Shown here: positions 41,247 through 50,086 of the stretch, one piece after another | Position numbering within the stretch: the first letter of the stretch is position 1 | How the letters are laid out: every line of letters begins with the position of its first letter | DNA from: Streptomyces pilosus | Lineage (GTDB): Bacteria; Actinomycetota; Actinomycetes; Streptomycetales; Streptomycetaceae | DNA length: 64,000 bases | Assembly: GCF_014649835.1 (NCBI RefSeq) | Contig: NZ_BMTU01000019.1 | Coordinates: 56,817 to 120,816, forward strand | Direction: 5' to 3' | Notes under the pieces: model-generated | Told to the model about the DNA's origin: nothing | What the model saw: only the letters and a program-made list of their open reading frames with translations | Database searches by the model: none | Program-made: the position numbers and the translations under genes

Positions 41247-42241
41247 GCGGCGCTCAGCTTCTGGGCCGCTTCGGTGGCCCAGTAGGTGAGGATGTTGCGC
41301 GCGCCGGCCCGCTTGATGCCGGTGAGCGTCTCGAGGATCGCCCGGTCCCGGTCGATCCAGCCCTTCTCGGCGGCGGCCTCGATCATCGAGTACTCACCGG
41401 AGATCTGGTACGCCGCCACCGGCACGTCCACCGTGTCCGCGACCCGCGCGAGAATGTCCAGATAGGGGCCCGCCGGCTTCACCATCACCATGTCGGCGCC
41501 CTCCTCCAGGTCGAGCGCCAGCTCGCGCATCGACTCGCGGACGTTCGCCGGGTCCTGCTGGTAGGTCTTGCGGTCGCCCTGCAGCGAGGAGGCGACGGCC
41601 TCGCGGAACGGCCCGTAGAAGGCGGACGCGTACTTGGCGGTGTACGCCAGGATCGCCACGTCCTCCCGCCCGATCTGGTCGAGGGCGTCGCGGATGACAC
41701 CGATCTGCCCGTCCATCATCCCGCTCGGGCCGACCACGTGGGCGCCCGCGTCGGCCTGGACCTGTGCCATCTCGGCGTACCGCTCGAGCGTGGCGTCGTT
41801 GTCGACGCGCCCCCGCTCGTCCAGCACCCCGCAGTGCCCGTGGTCCGTCGTCTCGTCGAGGCACAGGTCGGACATGACGAGCAGGTCGTCCCCCACCTCG
41901 GCCCGCACGTCCCGCAGGGCGACCTGGAGGATCCCGTCCGGGTCGGTCCCCGGCGTCCCGAGGGCGTCCTTCTTCGACTCCTCCGGCACACCGAACAGCA
42001 TGATCCCGGAGACTCCGGCCGCCACCGCCTCCGCGGCGGCCTTCTTCAGACTGTCCCGGGTGTGCTGCACGACTCCCGGCATCGCCGCGATCGGCACCGG
42101 TTCGTCCGCGCCCTCGCGCACGAAGGCGGGGAGGATGAAGTCGGCGGGGTGCAGCCTGGTCTCGGCGACCATGCGCCGCATGGCGGGAGTGGTACGCAGA
42201 CGCCGCGGCCGCGCGCCGGGGAAGGATCCGTACGTCGTCAT
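41240..42241 (-). CDS. hemB: Delta-aminolevulinic acid dehydratase (porphobilinogen synthase), 333 aa
   Basis: Joins two aminolevulinate molecules into porphobilinogen. Schiff-base lysines are in AYTAKYASAFYGPFREA and VMVKPAGPYLDIL. The metal-binding segment reads SDLCLDETTDHGHCGVLD, with two Cys of a zinc site. Start ATG 42241 with MTTYGSFPGARPRRLR typical of actinobacterial enzymes. It sits about 5 kb from the hemD-hemC-hemA operon and is read in the same direction but separately. Confidence 0.95.
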   Translation of the reverse strand: MTTYGSFPGARPRRLRTTPAMRRMVAETRLHPADFILPAFVREGADEPVPIAAMPGVVQHTRDSLKKAAAEAVAAGVSGIMLFGVPEESKKDALGTPGTDPDGILQVALRDVRAEVGDDLLVMSDLCLDETTDHGHCGVLDERGRVDNDATLERYAEMAQVQADAGAHVVGPSGMMDGQIGVIRDALDQIGREDVAILAYTAKYASAFYGPFREAVASSLQGDRKTYQQDPANVRESMRELALDLEEGADMVMVKPAGPYLDILARVADTVDVPVAAYQISGEYSMIEAAAEKGWIDRDRAILETLTGIKRAGARNILTYWATEAAQKLSAAQ

Positions 42242-42358
42242 ACCACCTACGCTACGCCCGCCCCGCCCGTGCCTTTACCGACGGGCAGTCGGCGGCCGCC
42301 ACCCGGTGTGAGTACCGTTTGTCTCCGTCGTGACCACGCCACCGAGGGGGACCACACC

Positions 42359-43123
42359 GTGCACAGCGCCGCCGTGACGGCCGAAGGCGACCGCATCCGC
42401 TGGGTGGAACTGCCCGGCCGGGACCCCGCCCGCGTCTACGTCCACGGCCTGGGCGCCACCTCTCCCGCCTATTTCACGGCGACCGCGGTCCACCCCCTCC
42501 TGGCCGGGCACCGCTCGCTCCTGGTCGACCTCCTCGGCCACGGCCACAGCGACCGCCCCACCTCGTTCGCCTACACCCTGGAGGACCACGCCGACGCGCT
42601 CGCCACCGCCCTGCGCGCCGCGGGCGTCACGGGCGCCGAGGTCGTCGCGCACAGCATGGGCGGCTCCGTCGCCGTCGTGCTCGCCGCCCGCCATCCCGAC
42701 CTGGTGTCCCGGCTCGTCCTGGCCGACGCCAACCTCGACCCGCTGCCCCGCACCCCCGGCGCGTCCGGCAGCAGCGGCATCGCGGCGTACACGGAGCGGG
42801 AGTTCGTCTCCGGCGGCTGGCGCGAGGTCCGTGACCGCGCGGGCGCGCACTGGTGGTCGACGATGCGCCTGGCGGGCCTGGAGGCCCTGCACCGCAGCGC
42901 CACGCACCTGGTCCGCGGCACGACCCCGACGATGCGCGAACTCCTGCTGACACTCCCCGTCCGCCGGGCGTTCCTGTACCCCGAGGCCGACGGCCCCTTC
43001 CCCGGCGCGGCCGAACTCACCACCTCCGGCGTCACGTTGACCGCGATCCCCGACTGCGGCCACAACCTCATGCTGGACAACCCCGAAGCGTTCGCCCGGG
43101 CGGTGGCGGAAGCACTCGTCTGA
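42359..43123 (+). CDS. Alpha/beta-hydrolase, 254 aa
   Basis: Oxyanion segment VYVHGLGATSPAYF, nucleophile elbow AHSMGGSVAVVLA (Ser), and late histidine IPDCGHNLMLDNPEAFA; the acidic residue is likely Asp in YPEADGPF. A small cap domain lies between. The substrate is unknown; the family includes esterases and C-C hydrolases. GTG 42359 is preceded by GAGGGGGACCACACC. It opposes the MmpS-like gene. Confidence 0.88.
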   Translation: MHSAAVTAEGDRIRWVELPGRDPARVYVHGLGATSPAYFTATAVHPLLAGHRSLLVDLLGHGHSDRPTSFAYTLEDHADALATALRAAGVTGAEVVAHSMGGSVAVVLAARHPDLVSRLVLADANLDPLPRTPGASGSSGIAAYTEREFVSGGWREVRDRAGAHWWSTMRLAGLEALHRSATHLVRGTTPTMRELLLTLPVRRAFLYPEADGPFPGAAELTTSGVTLTAIPDCGHNLMLDNPEAFARAVAEALV

Positions 43124-43139
43124 CGCCGGCCGTGTGCCG

Positions 43140-43586
43140 TCAGTTCAGGGTGTACTCGCACTTGTGCGCGCCCTCGACACCGCCCTGGTCCTCGACGACC
43201 TTCTTGCCGTCGACGGTGATCGAGCAGGGGGCCGCCCCCAACTGGCCGTTGGACAGCTTCACCGGTCCCGGGACGACGGACACGATGATCCCGACCTTGC
43301 GCTCGGTGGGGTTCAAGGTCATCTCGCCCGACTTCTTCCACGGCAGCGTGACCTGCTCGGTGCCGTTCGTGCCGAGGGTGTAGTAGACGCTGGACTTGCC
43401 CTCACCACCGACTTCGAGGGTGACCTCGTACGTCTTGTCCTCACCCTCGGAGGATGCCTCGGAGGACGAGGCGGCCGTGCTGCTGCCGGCGCTCCCCTTG
43501 TCGTCGCCGTCTCCGCTGCTGCCGCCGCAGGCCGTCATCAGCCCGGCCGCCGCGATGAGCGCCGTCACGGTCATGACCCTGCGCAT
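43140..43586 (-). CDS. MmpS-like lipoprotein, 148 aa
   Basis: Lipobox MTAC (Cys20), then an acidic Ser/Gly linker and a beta-rich domain: KTYEVTLEVGGEGKSSVYYT, LPWKKSGEMTL, VSVVPG, APCSITVDGKKVVED and HKCEYTL. The pattern of Y-x-V, LPW and a Cys pair is that of MmpS proteins, accessory partners of MmpL exporters in mycobacteria. No MmpL gene is nearby, so it acts alone or with a distant partner. ATG 43586 has GAAGGGGAGAAC upstream. Confidence 0.75.
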   Translation of the reverse strand: MRRVMTVTALIAAAGLMTACGGSSGDGDDKGSAGSSTAASSSEASSEGEDKTYEVTLEVGGEGKSSVYYTLGTNGTEQVTLPWKKSGEMTLNPTERKVGIIVSVVPGPVKLSNGQLGAAPCSITVDGKKVVEDQGGVEGAHKCEYTLN

Positions 43587-43750
43587 GTTCTCTCCCCTTC
43601 GTACGCACATGACCCGGTGTACGTCATGGGTCATGTGAAGCATCGTATGCATGGCGCTCTTTGGACCTCTCAAGCCGGCCCCTTTTGGATCTGCCCTCCG
43701 GACCATCGCCGCATCAGGCTGAGAGGACCATCGACCCCCGGAGGGTTCTC

Positions 43751-44356
43751 TTGAGTCTCGCTTTCCTGCTGACCACCCTGGTCGTGGTCGTCACACCGGG
43801 CACCGGCGTGGTGTACACCCTCGCCGCCGGGCTGTCGCACGGCCGCCGGGCGAGCGTGGTGGCCGCGCTCGGCTGCACCCTCGGTGTCGTGCCGCACCTG
43901 CTGGCCACGGTCACCGGCCTCGCCGCGCTGCTGCACACCAGCGCGCTCGCCTACGCGGTGGTGAAGTACCTCGGCGTCGCCTACCTGCTCTACATGGCGT
44001 GGGCGACGCTGCGCGACAAGGACGCGCTGACCGTCACGGCGGACGCCGAGCCGCAGCCGGCGCTCCGCGTGATCACCTCCGGAGTGCTCCTCAACGTCCT
44101 CAACCCGAAGCTGACGATGTTCTTCGTCGCGTTCCTCCCCCAGTTCGTGCCCGCCGGCACCCCTGGCTCCACCACCCTCATGCTCCAACTCGGAGCCGTC
44201 TTCATGGCCTTGACCTTCGTCGTCTTCGCCGCCTACGGCATGTTCGCCGCGGCCGTGCGCGACCGTCTGGCGGTGCGGCCCCGGATCATGACGGGCGTCC
44301 GCCGGGTCTTCGCCGTCTGCTTCGTGGGCCTGAGCGCACGGATGGCGGTGGCCTGA
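43751..44356 (+). CDS. LysE/RhtB-family amino-acid exporter, 201 aa
   Basis: Six helices, beginning LSLAFLLTTLVVVVTPGTGV with the family motif TPG, then GRRASVVAALGCTLGVVPHL and LNVLNPKLTMFFVAFLPQFV. Such proteins export amino acids or homoserine lactones. TTG 43751 is chosen since GGAGG sits 7 nt ahead and a longer start would add an unlikely tail. Stop TGA overlaps the next ATG (TGACATG spaced 1), and a MocR regulator follows two genes on. Confidence 0.9.
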   Translation: MSLAFLLTTLVVVVTPGTGVVYTLAAGLSHGRRASVVAALGCTLGVVPHLLATVTGLAALLHTSALAYAVVKYLGVAYLLYMAWATLRDKDALTVTADAEPQPALRVITSGVLLNVLNPKLTMFFVAFLPQFVPAGTPGSTTLMLQLGAVFMALTFVVFAAYGMFAAAVRDRLAVRPRIMTGVRRVFAVCFVGLSARMAVA

Positions 44357-44357
44357 C

Positions 44358-45089
44358 ATGCGTTTCCGGCACTCCGACGCCCTCCGGTCCGACCATCCCC
44401 GCCTCGCCGCGGGCGCGCTGCACACCACCGGTGTCGACCGGAGGGCCGACGTCGGCCCGAGCGTCGCCGAGTACACCGCCCGCGCCCGGGCCCGGCTGGC
44501 CGGCGCACCGGAAGGCCAGTTCCCCGAAGTGCTGGCCTGGCGACGGGCGTTCACCCGGATGGGGTTGAAGCCGACGCAGTACCGCTGCGCCTCGGAGTCG
44601 CTCCTGCGCCGGCTCCGCAAGGAGGGTTCGCTGCCGCGCATCCACCCGGTCGTCGACCTGTGCAACGCGATCTCCGTCGCGTACGCGGTGCCGGTCGCCG
44701 TCCTCGACGCCGACCGCCTCACCGGCCCGCTGCTCGAAGTGCGGTACGCCCGCGGCGACGAGGAGTACACGACCTTCGGCGGCGACCTCGAACACCCCGC
44801 GCCCGGCGAGGTGACGTACGCCGACTCCGCCGGGCGCGCGCACGCCCGCCGCTGGACCAACCGGCAGAGCGGCCACTCGGCGGTGGGTGACGGCACCGAG
44901 CGAATCCTCGTGGTGACGGAGGCCCTGCACGACGGCGCCGCGGACACCGTCGCGCGGGCGCTGGAGACGATCGCCCGGGACATCGCCGCACACTGGCACA
45001 CCGCCCCCACGACGGCCCTTCTCACCTCCTCCGCACCGGAGTTCACCCTCACCGACACACCGCTGTCCGGCCGCCGGGCGCCCTGGTGA
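44358..45089 (+). CDS. B3/B4 domain-containing protein, 243 aa
   Basis: Carries the B3/B4 tRNA-binding or editing-like domain of phenylalanyl-tRNA synthetase beta: EVLAWRRAFTRMGLKPTQYR, CASESLLRRLRKEGSLPRIH, VVDLCNAISVAYAVPVAVLD and GEVTYADSAGRAHARRWTNR. Free-standing copies may deacylate mischarged tRNA, which is not shown. It starts 1 nt after the exporter stop and precedes the MocR gene by 11-20 nt, so it is probably in the same operon. Confidence 0.85.
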   Translation: MRFRHSDALRSDHPRLAAGALHTTGVDRRADVGPSVAEYTARARARLAGAPEGQFPEVLAWRRAFTRMGLKPTQYRCASESLLRRLRKEGSLPRIHPVVDLCNAISVAYAVPVAVLDADRLTGPLLEVRYARGDEEYTTFGGDLEHPAPGEVTYADSAGRAHARRWTNRQSGHSAVGDGTERILVVTEALHDGAADTVARALETIARDIAAHWHTAPTTALLTSSAPEFTLTDTPLSGRRAPW

Positions 45090-45100
45090 CGCGTGGCACC

Positions 45101-46600
45101 ATGGGTGCGGTGAGCGAGCGGAACGCACCGACGAGCGGTCCGGCGGCGCCCGGCTCCGACTTCCTCCAACTGCGCCCCGACGACGCCCCCTCGGGCGGCA
45201 AGGCGGACTGGCTGGCCCAGCGGCTGCGGCAGGCCATCACCGACCGCCGGCTGGCCGTGGGCAGCAGGCTGCCGGCCACCCGGGTGCTCGCCGCCGAACT
45301 GCGCGTCTCCCGGGGCGTGGTCACCGAGGCGTACCGGCGGCTCGCCGAGGACGGCCACGTCGAGGGGCGGCGCCGCGGCGGCACCGTCGTCGTCGCGGCA
45401 CCCCCCACCCCCGTGCCCCCGGCGACCCGCGTACCCCCGGCCGGTCACGCGCCACCGCCGCCCTCCCCCTTCACCGGCGAACCGGACGCCGACGTCTTCG
45501 ACGCCCTGCGCGCCACCGACGCCCGCATCGACCTCACCCCCGGCCGCCCGGACCTCTCCGCGTTCCCCCGCACGGCCTGGCTGCGGGCCGAACGGGCCGT
45601 CCTCGCCGAGCTGTCCGCCACGGACCTCGGCTACGGCGACCCCCGCGGCGCCCCACGGCTGCGCCGCGCCGTCGCCGACTGGCTGGCCCGCAGCCGCGGC
45701 ATCCGGGTCGAGCCGGACGGCATCCTGATCGTCGCCGGCACCGCCCAGGCCCTCACGCTCCTCAATCCCCTCCTGCTGGCGGACGGCATCACGGATGTCG
45801 CGGTGGAGGACCCCGGCTCCCTCGGCACCCGCCAGCACCTGCGCACCGGCGGCCTGACCACCCCGCCGGTGCCGGTCGACACCCACGGCATACGCGTGGA
45901 CGCGCTGCGCGCCACCGGAGCCGGCGCCGTCCTCCTCACCCCCGCCCACCAGTTCCCCACCGGCGTCGTGACCAGCGGCGAGCGCCGCCGCGAGCTGCTG
46001 GGCTGGGCGGCGGACGGCGGGCTGATCCTGGAGGACGACTACGACGCCGAGCACCGCTACGACCGCCCGCCCGTGCCCGCCCTGCGCTCCCTCCTCGCCG
46101 GCCGGCTCTGCTACATGGGCAGCGTCTCCAAGCTGCTCGCCCCCGCCCTGCGCATCGGCTGGCTCCTCCCCCCACCCCGCCACCTCCGCGCCCTCACCGA
46201 CGCCAAACGCTTCGCCGACCTGGGCAACGCCGTCCTCCCCCAGCTCGTCCTGGCCCGGCTGATGGAATCGGGCCAGCTGGAACGCCACCTGCGGCTGCTC
46301 CGCTCCCGCCACGTCCGCCGCCGCGACGCCATGATCGACGCCATCGGGCACCACCTCCCGGGCGCGGTCGTCCACGGTGCGGCGGCCGGCCTGCACCTGA
46401 CGGTCACCTACACCGCGGACGTCCCCGACACCGCACTCGCCGCCGCGGCCCTCACCCACGGCGTGAAGTGCCACCCCCTGTCCTGGCACCGCCAACTCCC
46501 CGGCCCCCCCGGCCTCGTCCTCGGCTACGCGGCGGACCCACCCGGCACCCTCACCGAGGGCATCACCCTCCTCGCCCAGTCCCTCCACGACCTGACCTGA
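45101..46600 (+). CDS. MocR/PdxR-type GntR-aminotransferase regulator, 499 aa
   Basis: Residues 20-90 form a GntR winged helix (ADWLAQRLRQAITDRRLAVG, SRLPATRVLAAELRVSRGVV). Residues 130-499 form a class I aminotransferase fold with PLP features: LILEDDYDAEHRYDRPPV and SVSKLLAPALRIGW with the PLP lysine. MocR proteins sense PLP or amino compounds and control vitamin B6 or transport genes, so the LysE exporter is a candidate target. ATG 45101 or GTG 45110 start; no SD is clear. Confidence 0.9.
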   Translation: MGAVSERNAPTSGPAAPGSDFLQLRPDDAPSGGKADWLAQRLRQAITDRRLAVGSRLPATRVLAAELRVSRGVVTEAYRRLAEDGHVEGRRRGGTVVVAAPPTPVPPATRVPPAGHAPPPPSPFTGEPDADVFDALRATDARIDLTPGRPDLSAFPRTAWLRAERAVLAELSATDLGYGDPRGAPRLRRAVADWLARSRGIRVEPDGILIVAGTAQALTLLNPLLLADGITDVAVEDPGSLGTRQHLRTGGLTTPPVPVDTHGIRVDALRATGAGAVLLTPAHQFPTGVVTSGERRRELLGWAADGGLILEDDYDAEHRYDRPPVPALRSLLAGRLCYMGSVSKLLAPALRIGWLLPPPRHLRALTDAKRFADLGNAVLPQLVLARLMESGQLERHLRLLRSRHVRRRDAMIDAIGHHLPGAVVHGAAAGLHLTVTYTADVPDTALAAAALTHGVKCHPLSWHRQLPGPPGLVLGYAADPPGTLTEGITLLAQSLHDLT

Positions 46601-46635
46601 CGGCCGTTGTCGGCACCGCCCGTTACGGTGCCCGG

Positions 46636-47163
46636 ATGAACCGGACGACCGATGACGACCGCACCCTGCCTCCCGCCCTGGCCGAGCTGGCCCGTACGGA
46701 GATCGACTACGCCGACGGCGAGGGGATCGACTTCGAGCCCTACGACGCCTTCGACCCGGCCGAGGAGACCACCGACTGGCTGCGCCAGTGGACGGGGAAC
46801 GCCGGAGTCGACGGTGACGCGTACCGGGTGTTCGGGCAGGACGGGACCGGCGGCCTCGCGGCCCTCTGGTCCGTGCGGCCGGGCCGTCCCCTCACCGAGC
46901 AGCCCGTGGTCTTCCTGGGTTCGGAGGGTGAGCGCGGCGTCGTGGCCGGGAACCTCTCCGACTTCCTGTGGATGCTGGCCGACGGCTGCGGCCCCTGGGA
47001 GGCCCTGTTCCACGAGGACCGGGAGCCGCGCCCCGACGCGGTCCTCACCGCCCTGGCGGAACGCCACGCCACCACGCCCCGCCGCCCGGCCCGCACCGTC
47101 GTCGCCGAGGCCCGCGCCGAGTTCCCGACCTTCGCCGAGGACATCGAGGCCCTCTGCCGCTGA
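46636..47163 (+). CDS. Hypothetical acidic protein, possible SUKH fold, 175 aa
   Basis: Strongly acidic N-terminal half (DYADGEGIDFEPYDAFDPAE), then DGTGGLAALWSVRPGRPLTE and QPVVFLGSEGERGVVAGNLS, DFLWMLADGCGPWEAL. The last two blocks recall SMI1/KNR4 (SUKH) proteins, weakly. ATG 46636 follows the MocR stop by 35 nt. Unknown function. Confidence 0.7.
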   Translation: MNRTTDDDRTLPPALAELARTEIDYADGEGIDFEPYDAFDPAEETTDWLRQWTGNAGVDGDAYRVFGQDGTGGLAALWSVRPGRPLTEQPVVFLGSEGERGVVAGNLSDFLWMLADGCGPWEALFHEDREPRPDAVLTALAERHATTPRRPARTVVAEARAEFPTFAEDIEALCR

Positions 47164-47370
47164 CCCACATCTCTCCCCTTCGACGACCGCGACCTGTCGT
47201 GGGAGGCGGTGCGCGGGTGGGCGGCTGGAGACCGGCGCCGGTGGCGCGCTGCGCGCCGCACGGGCTGTCCGCCGTGTTCCGGCCCGTGCGCCCCCGATCC
47301 GGTCCTCGGGGCCGATCGCCGTCCAGGGGGCGACGGCGGCCCGCCGGCACCGCCCGGGGGCACAACGCGC

Positions 47371-47406
47371 GGTGGCGGGGTGCGCCTCACGGCGCACCCC
47401 GCCACC
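47371..47406. terminator. 16-bp hairpin downstream of hemD
   Basis: Perfect stem GGTGGCGGGGTGCGCC with a 4-nt loop, 27 nt beyond the hemD stop. Terminator for the rex-hem operon and for the convergent gene. Confidence 0.85.
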
Positions 47407-47432
47407 ACCTCACGCCTACGACCGTACGACCG

Positions 47433-49130
47433 TCACGTCGTCGACCGGCGTCTCCGCGCCCCCGGCCGCCGCTCGCTCGGCCGCGTCACCGGGTCGCCCG
47501 CCTCGATCGCCGCCAGCCGGCGCCGCGCGCCGAAGTCGGCCAGGGCCTCCGCCAGCTTGTGGACCGACGGCTCGGGAGCCATCACGTCCACCCGCAGGCC
47601 GTGCTCCTCGGCGGTCTTCGCCGTGGCCGGGCCGATGCAGGCGATCACCGTGACGTTGTGCGGCTTGCCCGCGATGCCCACCAGGTTCCGGACCGTCGAC
47701 GACGACGTGAACAGCACCGCGTCGAAGCCACCGCCCTTGATCGCCTCACGGGTCTCCGCCGGGGGCGGCGACGCGCGGACCGTGCGGTAGGCGGTCACGT
47801 CGTCCACCTCCCAGCCGAGCTCGATCAGCCCGGCGACCAGCGTCTCCGTGGCGATGTCGGCGCGCGGCAGGAACACCCGGTCGATCGGGTCGAAGACCGG
47901 GTCGTAGGGCGGCCAGTCCTCGACGAGACCGCGGGCCGACTGCTCACCGCTCGGCACCAGGTCGGGACGGACACCGAAGTCGATCAGCGCCTGGGCGGTC
48001 TGGTCGCCCACCGCGGCGACCTTGATGCCCGCGAAGGCACGCGCGTCGAGCCCGTACTCCTCGAACTTCTCGCGCACCGCCTTCACGGCGTTGACGGAGG
48101 TGAAGGCGATCCACTCGTAGCGGCCCGTCACCAGGCCCTTGACCGCGCGCTCCATCTGCTGGGGCGTACGCGGCGGCTCGACGGCGATCGTCGGCACCTC
48201 GTGCGGCACGGCACCGTAGGACCGCAGCTGGTCGGAGAGCGACGCCGCCTGCTCCTTCGTGCGCGGCACGAGCACCTTCCAGCCGAACAGCGGCTTGGAC
48301 TCGAACCACGCCAGCCGGTCGCGCTGGGCGGGGGCGGAACGCTCACCGACCACGGCTATCACCAGCCGGCCGCCCTCCGGGGAGGGCAGCACCTTCGCCT
48401 GCTTCAGCGTCTGCGCGATCGTGCCGAGCGTCGCCGTCCAGGAGCGCTGCCGGGTCGTCGTACCGGCGACCGTCACCGTCATCGGCGTATCGGGCTTGCG
48501 TCCGGCGGACACCAGTTCGCCCGCCGTGGCCGCCACGGAGTCCAGCGTGGTGGAGACGACCACCGTGCCGTCCGACGCGCCGACCTCCGTCCAGCACCGG
48601 TCGGACGCCGTGCGCGCGTCGACGAACCGCACGTCCGCGCCCTCGGCGTCGCGCAGCGGCACACCGGCGTACGCGGGCACGCCGACCGCGGTCGCGATAC
48701 CGGGCACGACCTCGAACGGCACCCCCGCCGAGGCGCACGCCAGCATCTCCTCGGCGGCGTAGGCGTCGAGCCCGGGGTCACCGGACACCGCACGCACGAC
48801 CCGCCTGCCGCCCCGCGCGGCCTCCATGACAAGATGTGCGGCATCCCTCATCGCGGGGACACTGGCGGGTGTTGACGCGCCGTCAACGACCGTCAGTTGG
48901 GGCGTGCCTGTGCCCGGGACCGACGGATCGGCCTCCGTGTGCACCTCGGCGACGCCCTGCCTGGCGTGCCGGCGCACGACGTCGAGGACCTCGTGCTCGG
49001 CGACGAGGACGTCCGCGTTCGCCAGGGCCTCCACGGCGCGCAGGGTCAGCAGTCCCGGATCCCCGGGTCCGGCACCGAGGAAGGTGACGTGCCCGTGTTC
49101 GGGAGGGGCGGGAAGAGTGGTGGGGCTCAA
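47433..49130 (-). CDS. hemD: Uroporphyrinogen-III C-methyltransferase/synthase fusion, 565 aa
   Basis: Residues 15-250 are a SAM-dependent tetrapyrrole methylase (VTFLGAGPGDPGLLTLRAVE, VVRAVSGDPGLDAYAAEEML, FEVVPGIATAVGVPAYAGVP). Residues 275-540 are uroporphyrinogen-III synthase (GWKVLVPRTKEQAASLSDQL, AFTSVNAVKAVREKFEEYGL). The fusion closes hydroxymethylbilane and may methylate the product toward siroheme. TTG 49130 overlaps the hemC stop (TTGA). Last gene of the rex operon. Confidence 0.93.
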   Translation of the reverse strand: MSPTTLPAPPEHGHVTFLGAGPGDPGLLTLRAVEALANADVLVAEHEVLDVVRRHARQGVAEVHTEADPSVPGTGTPQLTVVDGASTPASVPAMRDAAHLVMEAARGGRRVVRAVSGDPGLDAYAAEEMLACASAGVPFEVVPGIATAVGVPAYAGVPLRDAEGADVRFVDARTASDRCWTEVGASDGTVVVSTTLDSVAATAGELVSAGRKPDTPMTVTVAGTTTRQRSWTATLGTIAQTLKQAKVLPSPEGGRLVIAVVGERSAPAQRDRLAWFESKPLFGWKVLVPRTKEQAASLSDQLRSYGAVPHEVPTIAVEPPRTPQQMERAVKGLVTGRYEWIAFTSVNAVKAVREKFEEYGLDARAFAGIKVAAVGDQTAQALIDFGVRPDLVPSGEQSARGLVEDWPPYDPVFDPIDRVFLPRADIATETLVAGLIELGWEVDDVTAYRTVRASPPPAETREAIKGGGFDAVLFTSSSTVRNLVGIAGKPHNVTVIACIGPATAKTAEEHGLRVDVMAPEPSVHKLAEALADFGARRRLAAIEAGDPVTRPSERRPGARRRRSTT

Positions 49131-50086
49131 TGTGCTCGCTCCCCCATAAGACCGGCCGCGCCCTGCGCGAGCATCTCGGTGGCGAGTTCGCGACCGAGCG
49201 CCATCGCCGCCTCGTGCGTCTCGGGCACGGGACCGGTGGTGGACAGCTGCACCAGCGTCGCGCCGTCGGTCGAGCCGACGACGCCCCGCAGGCGCATTTC
49301 CTTGACAGACTGCCCGTCGGTCAGGAGATCGGCCAGCGCCCCCACGGGTGCGCTGCAGCCGGCCTCCAGGGCGGCGAGCAGTGACCGCTCGGCCGTCACG
49401 GCGACCCGGGTGAACGGGTCGTCGAGCTCGGCGAGCGCGGCGATGAGCTCCGCGTTGTCCGCGGTGGTCTCGACCGCCAGTGCCCCCTGGCCGGGAGCGG
49501 GCAGAATCGTGTCGACCGACAGGAAGTCGGTCACCTCGTCGCTGCGGCCGACCCGGTTCAGCCCGGCGGCGGCCAGCACCACGGCATCCAGTTCGCCCTG
49601 GTGGACGTACCCGATGCGGGTGTCGACGTTGCCCCGGATCGGGACGGTCTCGAAGTCCAGGCCGTGGCTGCGCGCGTACGCGTTCAGCTGCGCCATGCGG
49701 CGCGGCGAACCCGTGCCGATGCGGGCGCCGCGCGGCAGGTCGTTGAGCTTCAGGGCGTCGCGCGTGACCATCACGTCGCGCGGGTCCTCGCGCACCGGGA
49801 TGGCCGCGACGACCAGTTCGTCGGGCTGCGTGGTCGGCAGGTCCTTCAGCGAGTGCACCGCGAAGTCCACCTCGCCGCGCGCCAGCGCCTCCCGCAGCGC
49901 GGCCACGAACACACCCGTGCCGCCGATCTGCGCGAGGTGCTCGCGCGAGACGTCGCCGTACGTGGTGATCTCGACGAGCTCGACGGGCCGTCCGGTCACC
50001 TGGCTCACGGCATCCGCCACCTGCCCGGACTGGGCCATGGCGAGCTTGCTCCGCCGCGTCCCCAGCCTCAGTGCCTTCTCAGTCAT
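49127..50086 (-). CDS. hemC: Hydroxymethylbilane synthase (porphobilinogen deaminase), 319 aa
   Basis: Dipyrromethane cofactor Cys244 lies in LLAALEAGCSAPVGA. Other motifs: LRLGTRRSKLAMAQSGQVAD, FAVHSLKDLPTTQPDELV, GTGSPRRMAQL, RGNVDTRIG, LPAPGQGALAVE. It polymerises four porphobilinogens. ATG 50086 overlaps the hemA stop by 4 nt, and its own stop overlaps the hemD start. Confidence 0.96.
   Translation of the reverse strand: MTEKALRLGTRRSKLAMAQSGQVADAVSQVTGRPVELVEITTYGDVSREHLAQIGGTGVFVAALREALARGEVDFAVHSLKDLPTTQPDELVVAAIPVREDPRDVMVTRDALKLNDLPRGARIGTGSPRRMAQLNAYARSHGLDFETVPIRGNVDTRIGYVHQGELDAVVLAAAGLNRVGRSDEVTDFLSVDTILPAPGQGALAVETTADNAELIAALAELDDPFTRVAVTAERSLLAALEAGCSAPVGALADLLTDGQSVKEMRLRGVVGSTDGATLVQLSTTGPVPETHEAAMALGRELATEMLAQGAAGLMGERAH

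Noticed and set aside
43670..46588. A 972-codon minus-strand open frame
   Set aside because: Lies antisense to the LysE, B3/B4 and MocR genes, which have clear motifs; composition (Gly/Arg/Val/His-rich) is that of an antisense frame in high-GC DNA.
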